A stretch of 64,000 nucleotides of DNA from positions 31,025-95,024 of the forward strand of contig JAFYAS010000005.1 of NCBI GenBank assembly GCA_017540605.1, written 5' to 3'. Shown here piece by piece: positions 44,675 through 55,144 of this stretch. Source of the stretch: Lachnospiraceae bacterium (GTDB lineage Bacteria > Bacillota > Clostridia > Lachnospirales > Lachnospiraceae). The notes beneath the pieces are model-generated. The model searched no databases. It was not told the origin of the DNA and worked only from the letters and a program-made list of their open reading frames with translations. Position 1 is the first letter of the stretch. Every line of letters starts with the position of its first letter. A program made the position numbers and the translations under genes.

Positions 44675-47600
44675 TTACTCTTCTATCCTAAATATCCTTC
44701 CGGTATTGGCATCTCTATAGATTCCATTGCCGAGAGGTATCAGCTCAGAGCTCTTGTTGGGAACGGTTGTCTCTTTCTCTTTAATAGTCTCCGTAGCAGC
44801 CTCAGTAGCAGCCTCAGTAGCAGCCTCTGTAGTAGCTTCTGTGGTCTCGGTCTCCTCCTCCGTAGTAGTTTCTTCCTCGGTGGTAGTAGGATGATAACCC
44901 TCTACAGTTACAAGCACTACATCGATCACATCAGGAGCTTCCTTAGAGCTTATCTCAAGCCTGTAGGTTACATCCGTACCCACTCTGTTGGCAGGTGTTT
45001 CAGGAACCGTGAACTTGAATTCATACTTGGATACGCCTGATATTGAGCTATCAGTAATCTCGGAAGGTGTATCTCCAACCATACGGAAGGCCTTGACATT
45101 GAAGCCTTCGGTTGAACCGAACATGGTGATCACACCCTTGATACTGTCTCCCTCAAGTGCAACCATACGAAGAATATTGCCCGATACTGTCTGAGGTCCA
45201 TCGCTGTTCTTGGTAATGGTAGAAGTCATCATAACATCTGAAAGTCTTAACATTCCACCGCCTGTTGTACCGGTAAATCTCTGAACACCGCTTCTTTCGA
45301 TGGTTCGAAGATCATATCCCAGTATGCACTTAACATAATTGATAGCCCAGCTTGCATTTCTGCTTACCAGTATCCTCTCAAGTCTCTTCTCAGCCTTTGT
45401 AGGCTCTTCTGTAGTCTCTTCTTCTTTATCCTTCTTCTTGTCATCGGTTGTCTCGTCAGTATTCTCATCAGCATTCTCAGCTGCGGCCTTATTCTCTTCC
45501 TTGACTACCGCATTGGTTATATCGTAGGTCGACTTGTTAGCCGATACAACCTTACCGTTATAAGGAACAACCTCGATAGATGAGATTGAGAACTCAGGTC
45601 CAAGATCTCTTAAGAACAGCTTGACAGTTGCAGTCTTGCCTGTTTCAAACTTCCTTACATCACCCTGAATATAAGGAGTGATATCGGCGATCTTATAATC
45701 CATCTTGTCTCCAAGATAATTGGTATAATTGAAGGTCATCTGTACCATGGAATCGGTTCCGCTCTCAAGAAGTGAGTTGGCCTCAGCCGTGGTAAATGTA
45801 AGCTCTACAGGAAGTACACTATCCTTACCGTAAGCATTATCACAGGTCTTCGTATGCTTCTTTAGCTTGTTGGTAAGCTCGTAGCTCTCCTCTCCAAAGG
45901 AAGCATAACATCTCTTGGTAAGAATCTTGTCAAAATCACCGGTCGCCTCATTGGTAACCTTCTTCTTAACTGCATAGCATACAGCCGATGCACAATCGAT
46001 CTTTCCTTCAAGACCTCCATAAGCAGCTATGGTATATCCGGTGATCTCCTTAACTCCGGGTACATTGAAGCTTATCTCAGCAGTTAAGCCCTCTCTGATC
46101 TCTGTGTAGCCCTGATCTGTAAGGTATACATAAGGTGAACGGTATTCATGTATTCCGTCATCAAGGTATGACTTGTAATTGATTGATACAGCTATATCAT
46201 TGCCCTCAGGAACCAGAGTTTGTGTCTCGGTATCCGGTGAGAATGCAAGTGACAGTTTCTCCTCACACATATCACTATGTGTATTCTCAGGTGAAGGATC
46301 TGCAGGTGCGCCAAGAGTTGCGGTCATTCCTCCAAAATTGTATTCGTAGGTTCCTACGATCACATCCTCCTTCACATGCTGAACTATAGCATGATCAAAT
46401 TGAATCTTTTGACTGTTACATTGTATATTGAGCGAAGCTGCACTGATCATATCCGTAGCTGAAAGACCGGTAGCCACATATACAGCCTGATCCGTAGATG
46501 AATTCCTCGGTTCAAGCTCTCCGGTAACCTTCAGATATTGAGAGAAGGGAATACCGTATTTAAGCTTTGCAGTAACCTTAGTACCTGTGATACCATTGGT
46601 CTTCTTCTTCGGATATACAAATATATTCACTCTGTCATCGATAGAATCAGGATTCCTTGATACAGGAGTCTCCCAAGCCTCACTCTCAGCCCATACAAAT
46701 GTATTGAGTGTCTTTAGGTTTATAACTGTGGTGGGAAGAGGAGTCGCATTAACCTCCAATGGAAGATAATTGGTATCCTCCCTGACACAGATATTTCTGG
46801 TCTTCATATTTCTATAAAGCTCGTTGTTGAAGGTGAGCTGTAAAGGACCATCCTCAATAACCTGAGAAATAGCTATATTTCCTACGTTGAAGAAGGCCGG
46901 ATATCCGTTTCTCGATGCAGCTGTAAACTGTATGCTTACAAGCTTTTCTACATCAGGAAGTGCCGGGATCACAAACCTGTCGGTATGATGTGCCCTAAAC
47001 ATCCACTCATCATCAGAAACACTCTTCAGGTACTGGGCAGCCACAGTAACATCACTTGTGTTGGTCTCCGCCTCAGCCTGATTTACACTCTTATTGAGGT
47101 ATGCTGAAAGCCTTGAAACAACATCAAAGTTGAAGGTTCTTATGGCATTGTTCTTATCTATGTAGATGAGTGAAGCCATAACAGATCCCTTGAAGGGGAA
47201 GTAGCCTGTTGACTCATCCCATGATTCCATAGTCATCTCACAGAGAAGATTAACAGCTCTCTTCTTGCCGGAAACTACATATTCCCTTGCAAGGTCAGAT
47301 GCAGATCTTGCCTGCTGACCTCTAAATGAAGCAGCCTCCATCTCCTCCACATAACCAATGTCGATCCAACCAACCTGGTCGATCTCATATACTGTAGTAG
47401 CACCACCATTGGTCTGCTCTGATACAGTGATCCTGTCTATATTAAGCTTATCGAAGGGGTCTGAATCTGAGCTGGTATCCTCAGGAATGATCCTCACAAG
47501 CTTAAGCTCTCCATAATCCCTGTTTGTTGAAATAGTGAAGCCTTCACTCTTACCTGATCTGAAGCCGTCACTGCTTATCTGCTGATTAGCAAGAACAAAT

Positions 47601-50416
47601 CCACTGCTACCATTTTTGAATACCAACTGGAAGTAGAAATAGTTCTTTGAACCTGAATCACCGTCTCCGCCGTCGTAATCCGGATCCTTTGCCACATCAA
47701 CGATCACGTCATATGATTTAGCCTTCTTGCTGAAGCCCCAGTTTATACCGGTCTGCTCATAGGTCATCTTATAACGTACATCAGCATAGTTGGCGGAGCG
47801 GATATCCTTCATCTCCTTAGAGTTGAATACGATGTTATAGCCCTCGTTATTGGTAAAGAGCTGCTCCTCACCCTTGGTTCTCACGTAAGCCTTCTGATCC
47901 TCACCTTCGCCCTCTTCGCCATCTTCCTCACCATCGGCTCCGGTTGTCTTCTTTTGGTTAACCTTGTTACCCTTACCATCGACTTCGTTGCCATCGTAAT
48001 CCTTTACGATAGCATCTGTTCTTGCAAGTGAGAATACATCATAAGATTCGATCTCTCTCTCAACCCAGAACTTTGATGAAATGCCTGCAGTTGAAACATC
48101 CTTATTGTAGGCTCTTCTCTTTCCATAGTGATCAACGAATGAAAGACGCATATTCTTCATCTGCCATTCATCATTACCCTTAAGGTTGATATCGGTAGAA
48201 ACAAATGCTGCAACATCCTCAGCATCTATAAGGAATTTACATACTCCACCCTCGGCAAGGCATACCTCGGAGATATAATCCCTACCTGCTGTATCAGGCC
48301 AAACTCCAAGAAACTCATCTGCTCCCGACCTTGCACTATAGTCCTGAGTATTGTCAAAGCTATCATCTCTGTTATTATAATAAAATCTTACAGTAACATC
48401 ATCCTTGGTTCCTGCTCTCTGAAGCTCACTGGTCTCCAGGGTTACAAGGAACTTACCAAAACCATTGTCGGTCGATGTCAAAGGACTGTTCTTCTTATAA
48501 GAAACAAGCTTTAGCTTATCAGAAGCTCCGGGCTTTAGTACGATACCCTTCTTCTCTGTAGTAGTCACATACATCTTAGGACCGTTCTTCTCGTTCTGGA
48601 ATACATACGAAAGAGTAGCACCCTTAAGCTTTACACCCTCGCTGTCAGTTCCTCCGGGAACATAAGGCATACAGCCACCCTGATAAAAGGATACTCCGGC
48701 TAAACCTATTTCATCAGCACCGGTTGAAACGGCTGCATTTCCCATATCGGCGGTTGCATTACTAACCTGTAGGGTATTCTTTTTGATCATCTCCCTAGCC
48801 TTGTCTCCAACATATATAGCAGGATCTCCTACAATCTTATCAAACTCAGGGAACCATCCGGAAAATGCTATGATACCTCCGCGCTCAGCAAAGCCCATAA
48901 TAGTCTCATCAGGAATCTGAAGCTTTAACTGTGCATAACTGCTTAGGATCACAGGAATCATGACCTTTCTGGTCCATCCGTGAATATCCTTATATTGGAG
49001 CTCCACAGCAATATCTTCGATTATTCCGTCATAATCCTTGACGCTCTTAGCATCTTTATTGAGGAAGGCCTCCAATCCGGACTTTACATCATCCGCAAAA
49101 TCCATTCTAAGAGAATAAAGGCCCTTGGTCTGAGCATATTCTCTCTTAACTTCATCCTTAGCGTAATTCTTAACCTCGCAGTAGGGATTATCACTTCCTC
49201 CACCGATGGTAGCCACATAATCCGTCTCTCCGGTAGAAAGGCTCAGTGTTCCGCTATCCTTCTTAACCACATCAGCTACAAGATAGCCCTCAAAATCGAA
49301 GAACTGCTGACCTGAGATCAGACCATATTCCTCATAACCCTTGTATGATGTCACCTTATATACTGAAAGACCCTGAACAGTCCATGCTCCGGACTTACCC
49401 GAAGAAATATATACATCTACACTTTCAACCTCTTTGATCTCTGATTCTGTCTGGAATGCATAATCCTGAACAGTCCATGAATCAATAGGCTTTTCCTCGC
49501 CACCAACATCATCATAATTCATGGAAGCTGCAAGAGTCTTGCCGTATGTATTGAAGATATCATCTCCGCCGCCGTAATACTTTAAGAGATTGTCACTTCT
49601 TTCCTTACCGTCTACATTGGGGAAAAGGAATTGTGATTTTGATACTCCGTTAGCATCCTTATAGCGAATTGCAAAATAAAGAATATCACTTCCCGCAGAA
49701 GCACCGGTTGCAACAGTCAATGCATATGTATTTTCTGGGGCTGTTATAACCTTTCTGTCCTTCCAGGAAGACATGTTCTTATATGCTTCATAGGTAGGAA
49801 CTTTAGTATCGGGAGTTACATGATACATAGGCTCCTCGAGATCATCCTCTTCCTCTGTGGTGCCATTATTGTCATCATCATCGTCCCCCCAGTCACCGAA
49901 GATATCTCCGCCTGCACTCTGAGTAGTCCCTTCTGTTCCGTCTGCTGTACCGGAGCCTGTTCCACTTTGGTCGTTCCCACCGGTTGATGTAGCACCCTCT
50001 GACGCATCATATGCTCCGGTCTCTGTACCGCTATATTCTACAACCTCTTCACTTGACAGAAACTGAGGATCTTCTGTGGTATCCGTAGATTCCGTTGCCT
50101 CTGTAGAAGGTGCATCGGGATCAAGAAGAGTACTCTGGGTAGCCTCCTCTGTGGTCTGCTCTGTTGTTTCTGTGGAATTGATGGAATCAAATATTTTCTG
50201 GAAGGGATCCTCTGTTGTATTAACATCCCCTTTGACGCCACCACCGGTTTTGGTTCCGCCACCGGTTGTAGTTCCGCCACCGATCGTTGGAGGCTTGATA
50301 GTCGTAGTCTTTTTTGTTGCCAACGCAAAAGGACTCGCTGACAAAACCATGGCAGCTGTAGCAACCAGGGCGAGACTCTTCCTTATCCTTTCTTTTAATC
50401 TCCTATTCTTTCTCAT
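44675..50416 (-). CDS. Giant exported Thr/Glu-linker surface protein
   Basis: 1913 aa from the ATG at 50416 (MRKNRRLKERIRK), chosen over 50461 because GGGGA lies upstream and because the result is a proper signal peptide (basic start, SLALVATAAMVLSASPFALA, cleavage near residue 33). Next comes a Thr/Gly/Glu-rich disordered linker (about 35-190), then about 1500 residues of repeated beta-domains (several 'DVTVRFYYN' and 'KNMRLSFVDHYG'-like blocks) without a domain I can name, and another Thr/Glu-rich linker near the C-terminus with TEAATEAATEAATE. It ends with a short folded piece (LIPLGNGIYRDANTGR). No LPXTG motif or C-terminal membrane helix. Probably a cell-surface adhesin or a sheath part of the secretion apparatus. 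First gene of the operon under P8 that continues into the signalling genes. Confidence 0.85.
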   Translation of the reverse strand: MRKNRRLKERIRKSLALVATAAMVLSASPFALATKKTTTIKPPTIGGGTTTGGGTKTGGGVKGDVNTTEDPFQKIFDSINSTETTEQTTEEATQSTLLDPDAPSTEATESTDTTEDPQFLSSEEVVEYSGTETGAYDASEGATSTGGNDQSGTGSGTADGTEGTTQSAGGDIFGDWGDDDDDNNGTTEEEDDLEEPMYHVTPDTKVPTYEAYKNMSSWKDRKVITAPENTYALTVATGASAGSDILYFAIRYKDANGVSKSQFLFPNVDGKERSDNLLKYYGGGDDIFNTYGKTLAASMNYDDVGGEEKPIDSWTVQDYAFQTESEIKEVESVDVYISSGKSGAWTVQGLSVYKVTSYKGYEEYGLISGQQFFDFEGYLVADVVKKDSGTLSLSTGETDYVATIGGGSDNPYCEVKNYAKDEVKREYAQTKGLYSLRMDFADDVKSGLEAFLNKDAKSVKDYDGIIEDIAVELQYKDIHGWTRKVMIPVILSSYAQLKLQIPDETIMGFAERGGIIAFSGWFPEFDKIVGDPAIYVGDKAREMIKKNTLQVSNATADMGNAAVSTGADEIGLAGVSFYQGGCMPYVPGGTDSEGVKLKGATLSYVFQNEKNGPKMYVTTTEKKGIVLKPGASDKLKLVSYKKNSPLTSTDNGFGKFLVTLETSELQRAGTKDDVTVRFYYNNRDDSFDNTQDYSARSGADEFLGVWPDTAGRDYISEVCLAEGGVCKFLIDAEDVAAFVSTDINLKGNDEWQMKNMRLSFVDHYGKRRAYNKDVSTAGISSKFWVEREIESYDVFSLARTDAIVKDYDGNEVDGKGNKVNQKKTTGADGEEDGEEGEGEDQKAYVRTKGEEQLFTNNEGYNIVFNSKEMKDIRSANYADVRYKMTYEQTGINWGFSKKAKSYDVIVDVAKDPDYDGGDGDSGSKNYFYFQLVFKNGSSGFVLANQQISSDGFRSGKSEGFTISTNRDYGELKLVRIIPEDTSSDSDPFDKLNIDRITVSEQTNGGATTVYEIDQVGWIDIGYVEEMEAASFRGQQARSASDLAREYVVSGKKRAVNLLCEMTMESWDESTGYFPFKGSVMASLIYIDKNNAIRTFNFDVVSRLSAYLNKSVNQAEAETNTSDVTVAAQYLKSVSDDEWMFRAHHTDRFVIPALPDVEKLVSIQFTAASRNGYPAFFNVGNIAISQVIEDGPLQLTFNNELYRNMKTRNICVREDTNYLPLEVNATPLPTTVINLKTLNTFVWAESEAWETPVSRNPDSIDDRVNIFVYPKKKTNGITGTKVTAKLKYGIPFSQYLKVTGELEPRNSSTDQAVYVATGLSATDMISAASLNIQCNSQKIQFDHAIVQHVKEDVIVGTYEYNFGGMTATLGAPADPSPENTHSDMCEEKLSLAFSPDTETQTLVPEGNDIAVSINYKSYLDDGIHEYRSPYVYLTDQGYTEIREGLTAEISFNVPGVKEITGYTIAAYGGLEGKIDCASAVCYAVKKKVTNEATGDFDKILTKRCYASFGEESYELTNKLKKHTKTCDNAYGKDSVLPVELTFTTAEANSLLESGTDSMVQMTFNYTNYLGDKMDYKIADITPYIQGDVRKFETGKTATVKLFLRDLGPEFSISSIEVVPYNGKVVSANKSTYDITNAVVKEENKAAAENADENTDETTDDKKKDKEEETTEEPTKAEKRLERILVSRNASWAINYVKCILGYDLRTIERSGVQRFTGTTGGGMLRLSDVMMTSTITKNSDGPQTVSGNILRMVALEGDSIKGVITMFGSTEGFNVKAFRMVGDTPSEITDSSISGVSKYEFKFTVPETPANRVGTDVTYRLEISSKEAPDVIDVVLVTVEGYHPTTTEEETTTEEETETTEATTEAATEAATEAATETIKEKETTVPNKSSELIPLGNGIYRDANTGRIFRIEE

Positions 50417-50513
50417 AAAAATCATTCCCCATTTCGTGAAATAAACTCGAACTATGGTCATGCTTCAAGCTTTTCCTTGCGCTTTAGCTACATAGTACAC
50501 TAATCTTGACCCT

Positions 50514-50546
50514 ATGATACAACACAAGGCATAACAAAAGCGCAAC
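50514..50546 (-). promoter_or_regulatory. GTTGC-box promoter P8
   Basis: Minus strand: GTTGC (50542-50546), GCTTTT, GTTAT (50531-50535), 11 bp, TATCAT (50514-50519). Drives the giant exported protein and probably the regulator genes down to 35500. It lies in the 163-bp gap after the STAS gene, where I see no clear terminator. Confidence 0.8.
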
Positions 50547-50579
50547 ACTCTAATAGAAAATCACGAAAAATTTCTTAAT

Positions 50580-50879
50580 TTATCGTATGTTTAATAATCC
50601 GGCAAGTCCCGTCATCTCAAAAACCTCCATGACATTGCCGTTCACGTTGGTTATAAGAAGCTTGCCGCCCTTTTGGTTGAGCTTGATATACAGATTTCTG
50701 ATGGTTCGAAGCCCGGCACTCGAAATGTAATTGAGATCTGCCATATTGAGAGTAAGTGTTGTAAACCTCTCGGCCATCTGCAAGAACAGTTGATCGGCAT
50801 CTCTCGCTGTCCTGGTGTCAAGATCACCGGAAAGCAAGAGTTCTCCGTCCGTCCCTCGATTAACTAATTTGACGTCCAT
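50580..50879 (-). CDS. STAS-domain anti-sigma factor antagonist-like protein (RsbV/SpoIIAA type)
   Basis: 99 aa, GGAAGGA before the ATG. The whole protein is a STAS domain: LLLSGDLDTRTARDADQLF (about 14-32), LTLNMADLNYISSAGLRTIRN (about 43-63) and a C-terminal GLAGLLNI helix. YISSAGLR holds the Ser that RsbW/SpoIIAB-type kinases phosphorylate. The gene is 38 bp past the VirB4 stop, so it is part of the T4SS operon, while its probable kinase (42237) and phosphatase (36492) are in the next operon. This places a partner switch between the secretion machine and its regulators. Confidence 0.93.
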   Translation of the reverse strand: MDVKLVNRGTDGELLLSGDLDTRTARDADQLFLQMAERFTTLTLNMADLNYISSAGLRTIRNLYIKLNQKGGKLLITNVNGNVMEVFEMTGLAGLLNIR

Positions 50880-50917
50880 CCTTTATTCCTTCCATTGCTT
50901 ATGGTTTTAAGGCTATC

Positions 50918-53900
50918 TTATCCGTTAGCCTTTTTCTTTCTTTGTTCCTTTACATAGCTTGCCAGCTCTTCAAGGGTGATCTCCATGACAGACTCTCCGA
51001 GCTCGTCAAGTCTCTCCATAAGATCCATATTTGCATATTCTTCAGCTGCCTCGTTAAGAAGCTCTGCGAATATAAACGGTGCTGGCTCGTATTCCTCTGA
51101 ATCATCCTCGAAGGACAGCTCGTCATCATCATCGTCAAAGCTGTCGAAGCCGAAGTCATCATCATCGTCTTCATCCTCGTCCTCGTCTTCATCAGAATCG
51201 TAGTCTTCATCGTAATCATCTTCATCTTTTTCGTCTTCATCACTTTCGAAGTCGAAGTCATCTTCATCCTTTTCGTCTTCATCGCTACCAAAGTCGAAGT
51301 CGTCATCCTCATCCTCGTCATATTCTTCTGACTTGTAGTCTTCTTCTTCGGTATCCTCGTCGATGTAAGCCCTTCTCTTTCTCTTCTCCTCTTCTTCGGC
51401 AGTATCCTCGATAGGTCTTCCTGCAGCTTGAGCTCCAAGAGAGATCCATTTAAGCTTATCCTCAAGCTCTTTAGCCATCTGCTCACGCATACTGTCTTTG
51501 AATTCTGAAAGAGTTTCCTCGATAAATGCCTGCGAATATCCGGCATCCTGTGTAGGAGCAGCAACCTGAGGTGCAGCATAGGTCGCAGCCGGTATAACAG
51601 GTTGAACAGGTGTAACAGGAGTAGCAGCCATAGATACGGAAGGTGTAACAGGTTGAACATTTGAAGATGCGTTCTCCATATCCATCGCCTCTTCCTCGGA
51701 TATCTCCGAAAAGCTTATGCCACCTGTTGATATCTGATCCTCGGATACCTCCGAGAAGCTGATACCGCCCGATTGTACAGGTTCTGTGGTCTCTGAAAAG
51801 CTGATGCCTCCAAAGCGTCCCATAGCCATCTCGTACTCTCTGCGATCCACAGTTTCCTCTGCAGCGATGAGCTTTTCCATCGCTGACTTCTTGGCCTGAG
51901 CCTCCAGCTCTCTTTCTTCCTGAGATGCCTTGATCTCCTCGGCCTCGTCCTCTGATATCTCGGAGAAGTTTAAGAAACCTGATAGCTCTTCCTTCTCGAC
52001 AATGCCGGAAGCCTCATTGGCAATTCTCTCGTTAACATTTGCATCATGCAAGGCTCTTGATTCACCAATAAATTCATTCCAGGTCTCTTCTCCGTCCTCA
52101 CCATAGAAATAATTGGTTACGAAGTCCGGATTTGAGAACATATCTACCATTGTATCAGGAACCTCAACCATGAATGAGGATCTTGAGGTAGGACTCATAA
52201 TGGTAAATGCCTGTCCACGCTTGGCAGCAAGGATATCCTCCTGCTCCCTCTCATTGATACCGCCGGCCTTCTGATAAAGCTTGCACAGATCATCCATATC
52301 ATTGGGAGACAATCCGAATACAAAGCTATACTGGCAGGCGTTGATGATAGCTGAAGACTTTCTGGCAATCTCCTCACTACCCACAAAGTCCTTGATATTC
52401 TGTGTAATAACTATCTGCATACCGTTGTACTTACGGATACGCTTAGCAAGCTGGAACATAAAGTCAAGGGCTACAGGGAATTTGTTGTCGATGAATACAT
52501 GGGCCTCATCGATTACAACAACGATCTTTCTGTTAAGACCGTATTTGAGATTGTAATCCCTGTTCTTTATGATCTCGTTGTCGATATATTTAAGCACCAA
52601 CAGCATCTGCGCATTTGCTATAGTAGTATTTCTGTTGGCAAGCATAGACTGGAAGTTGAATACCGAGAAGTTCTCATCCGTAGTAATAGTTGACGGACCA
52701 TTCCAGATATTCGCATTTCTTCCGCCTGTAGAGAACTTTGCAATGTAGTTCACCAATGAACGTAAGAGCTGACGAAGATATTCGTTGTTGGTTCTCTCAA
52801 ACTCGGCAAGTACTACATCATAAAGATCGTCAAATATAGGATAATCACCTGCTGTCAGGTTGGAAAGATCTGTCTCCGGTGTGATACCAAAATCAAGGTA
52901 AACTCTCTCAACAAGTGAATTAAGGTACTCCAACGCATCCTTATCTATATCGGGAAGTATCTGCCTGAAGAACTCCTCCAAGAACTGAAGGTGAGTAGCG
53001 TATGAACCACCGGGTCCTCCACCCTCGGTACCTGCCTCATCATCATCAAGCGCTGTAATGATATGGAAAGGATTGAGTCTTCCATACTTTGCATTTCCCA
53101 CGTTTATAACCTTACCATGAAGGTTCTTTGCAAGCTCTGAATACTCATTCTCCGGATCGAGAATAAATATCTTTGCGTCCTCAGAAGCAAGATTGGAAAG
53201 CAATGACTTGGTAGCGTAAGATTTACCGGAACCGGACTTACCTACGATAACCATGTTGGAATTGACTCTTTCTGAATCTCTTCTGAAGAAATCGATAAAT
53301 ACGGGTACTCCATCGGATTGACCCAGCTTAATACCGCCCTTATCTGAAATATGAGCAAATATCCAAGGAAACATACCGGCTACCGTATTAGAAGGTATTC
53401 CTCTTGCTTCTTTAATAAGAGGATCATAAGCTGATATCTGTCCGCCTATGTAAGCCTGTATCTGCATAAAGTCCATACCGGAAAGCTTAAGTCCGGCCTC
53501 GCTGTAGCTTCTTCTTACAGTTCTCTTGATATCCGCTACCATTGGAATGAGGCTGTCTCCGAAACCCTCAGAAAGGACAGGGTCATCTCTTGTAGCAACT
53601 CCGTCATAGGCTGTCACATAAATATTGGTAGAAAGCAGGGTTTCGTTGTCCTGCTTTAAGGTTACAAGCAATGTTGACAGTGTATCGATATGCTCCTGAA
53701 TCTCGATGAGCTTTGAATCAATACTGGTATTCATATATTGTCCACGGAGCTCTGCAAGTGAATAGTCGATAGCTCTGATGGCTTTTGTCGAATCAGTAGG
53801 AGTAAGCTTTACCACAACCTTGGTGGAAGGAAAGCTCATAACTCCTGCAAGCCAAGAATCTCCAACGACAGACGGATAATTGATGACACGCATATTGTGA

Positions 53901-55072
53901 GTGATGATACCATCCGTCACAATCCTTCTCATAGAGAATCTGAGGCTTTCGGGCATAGCCCATTTAGCATAGTGCTCAGGAGAGATACGATCTATCTCCT
54001 TCTCGTCAAAATCGAGGCAGTTGGTATATTTAAGGAAAAGGGCAAGTCCCTTGGTGTCAAGTCTCCTTACGACAAGCTCTCCTCTTTCAAGTTCAAGTAC
54101 AGCCTGCTTTACAGCAATATCTAGTCTTCTCTTCTCACTATCAAAAAGAACCAGATAGTAGAAGGGCTCTATAACCTTCTCATCCTCACAGAGAGCTCTG
54201 ACCTCATTGATACGCTCATATTGTATCTCAACTCTGGCCTGAAGCTCCTCCTCAGATAAAAGTCCGCTTTCATAGGATTTTTTAAGAGCATCCAATTTTT
54301 CATATTCGGAATCAAGATATTCATCATAAATGATAGGTCTCTGAATCTTTACGATATTGGCACCATAATCGCCCTTAAAGCTTCTTAAAACCTTACCAAA
54401 GCAATTCTCAATGGAATTGTTTCTTCTGTATTTTGAAAAGAATCTGAACTCAATGGGATCAATCTCAATAGCAGCACCATAATACTTTCCATCATAGTCA
54501 ATAAAGCCATCCTTGATATCAGTAAATGGCATGATCTCATCCGAGTACTCAAAATCAGCCTCGTTCTCCTTGGCCTCTGCTTTTTCCTTCTTCTTTTCAG
54601 CGCTCCTCGCAGCCCGTGCTTGCCATACAGCATCCTTTTCTTCCTGCGTGGAATCCTTGCTCTTTAAGATCTTATTCTCTTCCTTGATGATCTTCTTAAG
54701 CTCTTTCTTGTCAAGCTTCTCTTCTTCCTGTCCCACATCAAGAACCTCTTCCTCGAAGAAATCCTCTGAAAGCTCAGGATTGGACATCTGAAGAAGTGCC
54801 TTGTCAGTATACATACGATTGAAACGCTTGGGATAAGCCGTAAACCTAAGCATATGCCATATAAATACATATATTGGCTCTTCGTCTATCCTGAATATCA
54901 GAAAAGCAAAAATGAGCGCTATTATCAAAGCAACTATCCATCTATGTGGTATAGTTGAAATAACGCACAATGTAACGGCACAAAGCCCCACCAGGCCGAC
55001 TCCTACATCGGCCAGTGTGACTCCCTTAAATAGTTCTATCTTTACTTTTGTTCTACCCGGTATTAACCTCAT
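50918..55072 (-). CDS. virB4: PrgI-VirB4 fusion ATPase of a type IV secretion system, with acidic tail
   Basis: 1384 aa, GGAGAAG 7 bp before the ATG. Residues 1-100 are a PrgI/VirB3-like part with two membrane helices (about 20-62; IPGRTKVKIELFKGVTLADV). A charged linker follows (about 105-175). The VirB4 ATPase covers about 180-1000, with Walker A GKSGSGKS (611-618), ILDPENEYSEL shortly after, and Walker B KIVVVIDEAHVF; ITQNIKDFVGSEE is the usual VirB4/TraE end motif. From about 1015 an unusual tail starts: four copies of a 'F(S)E(I/V/T)' unit (GFLNFSEISE, GGISFSETTE, GGISFSEVSE, GGISFSEISE), a Pro/Ala/Val linker, and about 110 residues almost entirely Asp/Glu, then a short helical end. VirB4 powers assembly and substrate transfer at the inner side of the channel. 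The tail is not part of the family norm. Confidence 0.93.
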   Translation of the reverse strand: MRLIPGRTKVKIELFKGVTLADVGVGLVGLCAVTLCVISTIPHRWIVALIIALIFAFLIFRIDEEPIYVFIWHMLRFTAYPKRFNRMYTDKALLQMSNPELSEDFFEEEVLDVGQEEEKLDKKELKKIIKEENKILKSKDSTQEEKDAVWQARAARSAEKKKEKAEAKENEADFEYSDEIMPFTDIKDGFIDYDGKYYGAAIEIDPIEFRFFSKYRRNNSIENCFGKVLRSFKGDYGANIVKIQRPIIYDEYLDSEYEKLDALKKSYESGLLSEEELQARVEIQYERINEVRALCEDEKVIEPFYYLVLFDSEKRRLDIAVKQAVLELERGELVVRRLDTKGLALFLKYTNCLDFDEKEIDRISPEHYAKWAMPESLRFSMRRIVTDGIITHNMRVINYPSVVGDSWLAGVMSFPSTKVVVKLTPTDSTKAIRAIDYSLAELRGQYMNTSIDSKLIEIQEHIDTLSTLLVTLKQDNETLLSTNIYVTAYDGVATRDDPVLSEGFGDSLIPMVADIKRTVRRSYSEAGLKLSGMDFMQIQAYIGGQISAYDPLIKEARGIPSNTVAGMFPWIFAHISDKGGIKLGQSDGVPVFIDFFRRDSERVNSNMVIVGKSGSGKSYATKSLLSNLASEDAKIFILDPENEYSELAKNLHGKVINVGNAKYGRLNPFHIITALDDDEAGTEGGGPGGSYATHLQFLEEFFRQILPDIDKDALEYLNSLVERVYLDFGITPETDLSNLTAGDYPIFDDLYDVVLAEFERTNNEYLRQLLRSLVNYIAKFSTGGRNANIWNGPSTITTDENFSVFNFQSMLANRNTTIANAQMLLVLKYIDNEIIKNRDYNLKYGLNRKIVVVIDEAHVFIDNKFPVALDFMFQLAKRIRKYNGMQIVITQNIKDFVGSEEIARKSSAIINACQYSFVFGLSPNDMDDLCKLYQKAGGINEREQEDILAAKRGQAFTIMSPTSRSSFMVEVPDTMVDMFSNPDFVTNYFYGEDGEETWNEFIGESRALHDANVNERIANEASGIVEKEELSGFLNFSEISEDEAEEIKASQEERELEAQAKKSAMEKLIAAEETVDRREYEMAMGRFGGISFSETTEPVQSGGISFSEVSEDQISTGGISFSEISEEEAMDMENASSNVQPVTPSVSMAATPVTPVQPVIPAATYAAPQVAAPTQDAGYSQAFIEETLSEFKDSMREQMAKELEDKLKWISLGAQAAGRPIEDTAEEEEKRKRRAYIDEDTEEEDYKSEEYDEDEDDDFDFGSDEDEKDEDDFDFESDEDEKDEDDYDEDYDSDEDEDEDEDDDDDFGFDSFDDDDDELSFEDDSEEYEPAPFIFAELLNEAAEEYANMDLMERLDELGESVMEITLEELASYVKEQRKKKANG

Positions 55073-55084
55073 ATACTATCTTCT

Positions 55085-55110
55085 CCAGGGTGGGGCGTCC
55101 CCCGCCCTGG
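55085..55110 (-). other. GC-rich stem-loop before the VirB4 start
   Basis: An 11-bp stem with one mismatch (CCAGGGTGGGG with CCCCGCCCTGG) and a 4-nt loop in the 72-bp gap between the VirB6-like and VirB4 genes, directly upstream of the ribosome site. It could tune VirB4 translation or mRNA stability. Confidence 0.6.
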
Positions 55111-55144
55111 ATCATCTCCTATTCCGGTTATACTATATTTAATT

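Noticed and set aside
50950..51660. Open frames of 100-240 codons opposite or out of frame with the acidic VirB4 tail
   Set aside because: They arise from the GAT/GAA-rich repeat composition; their products are Met/Thr/Lys- or His/Arg-rich low complexity without a ribosome site.
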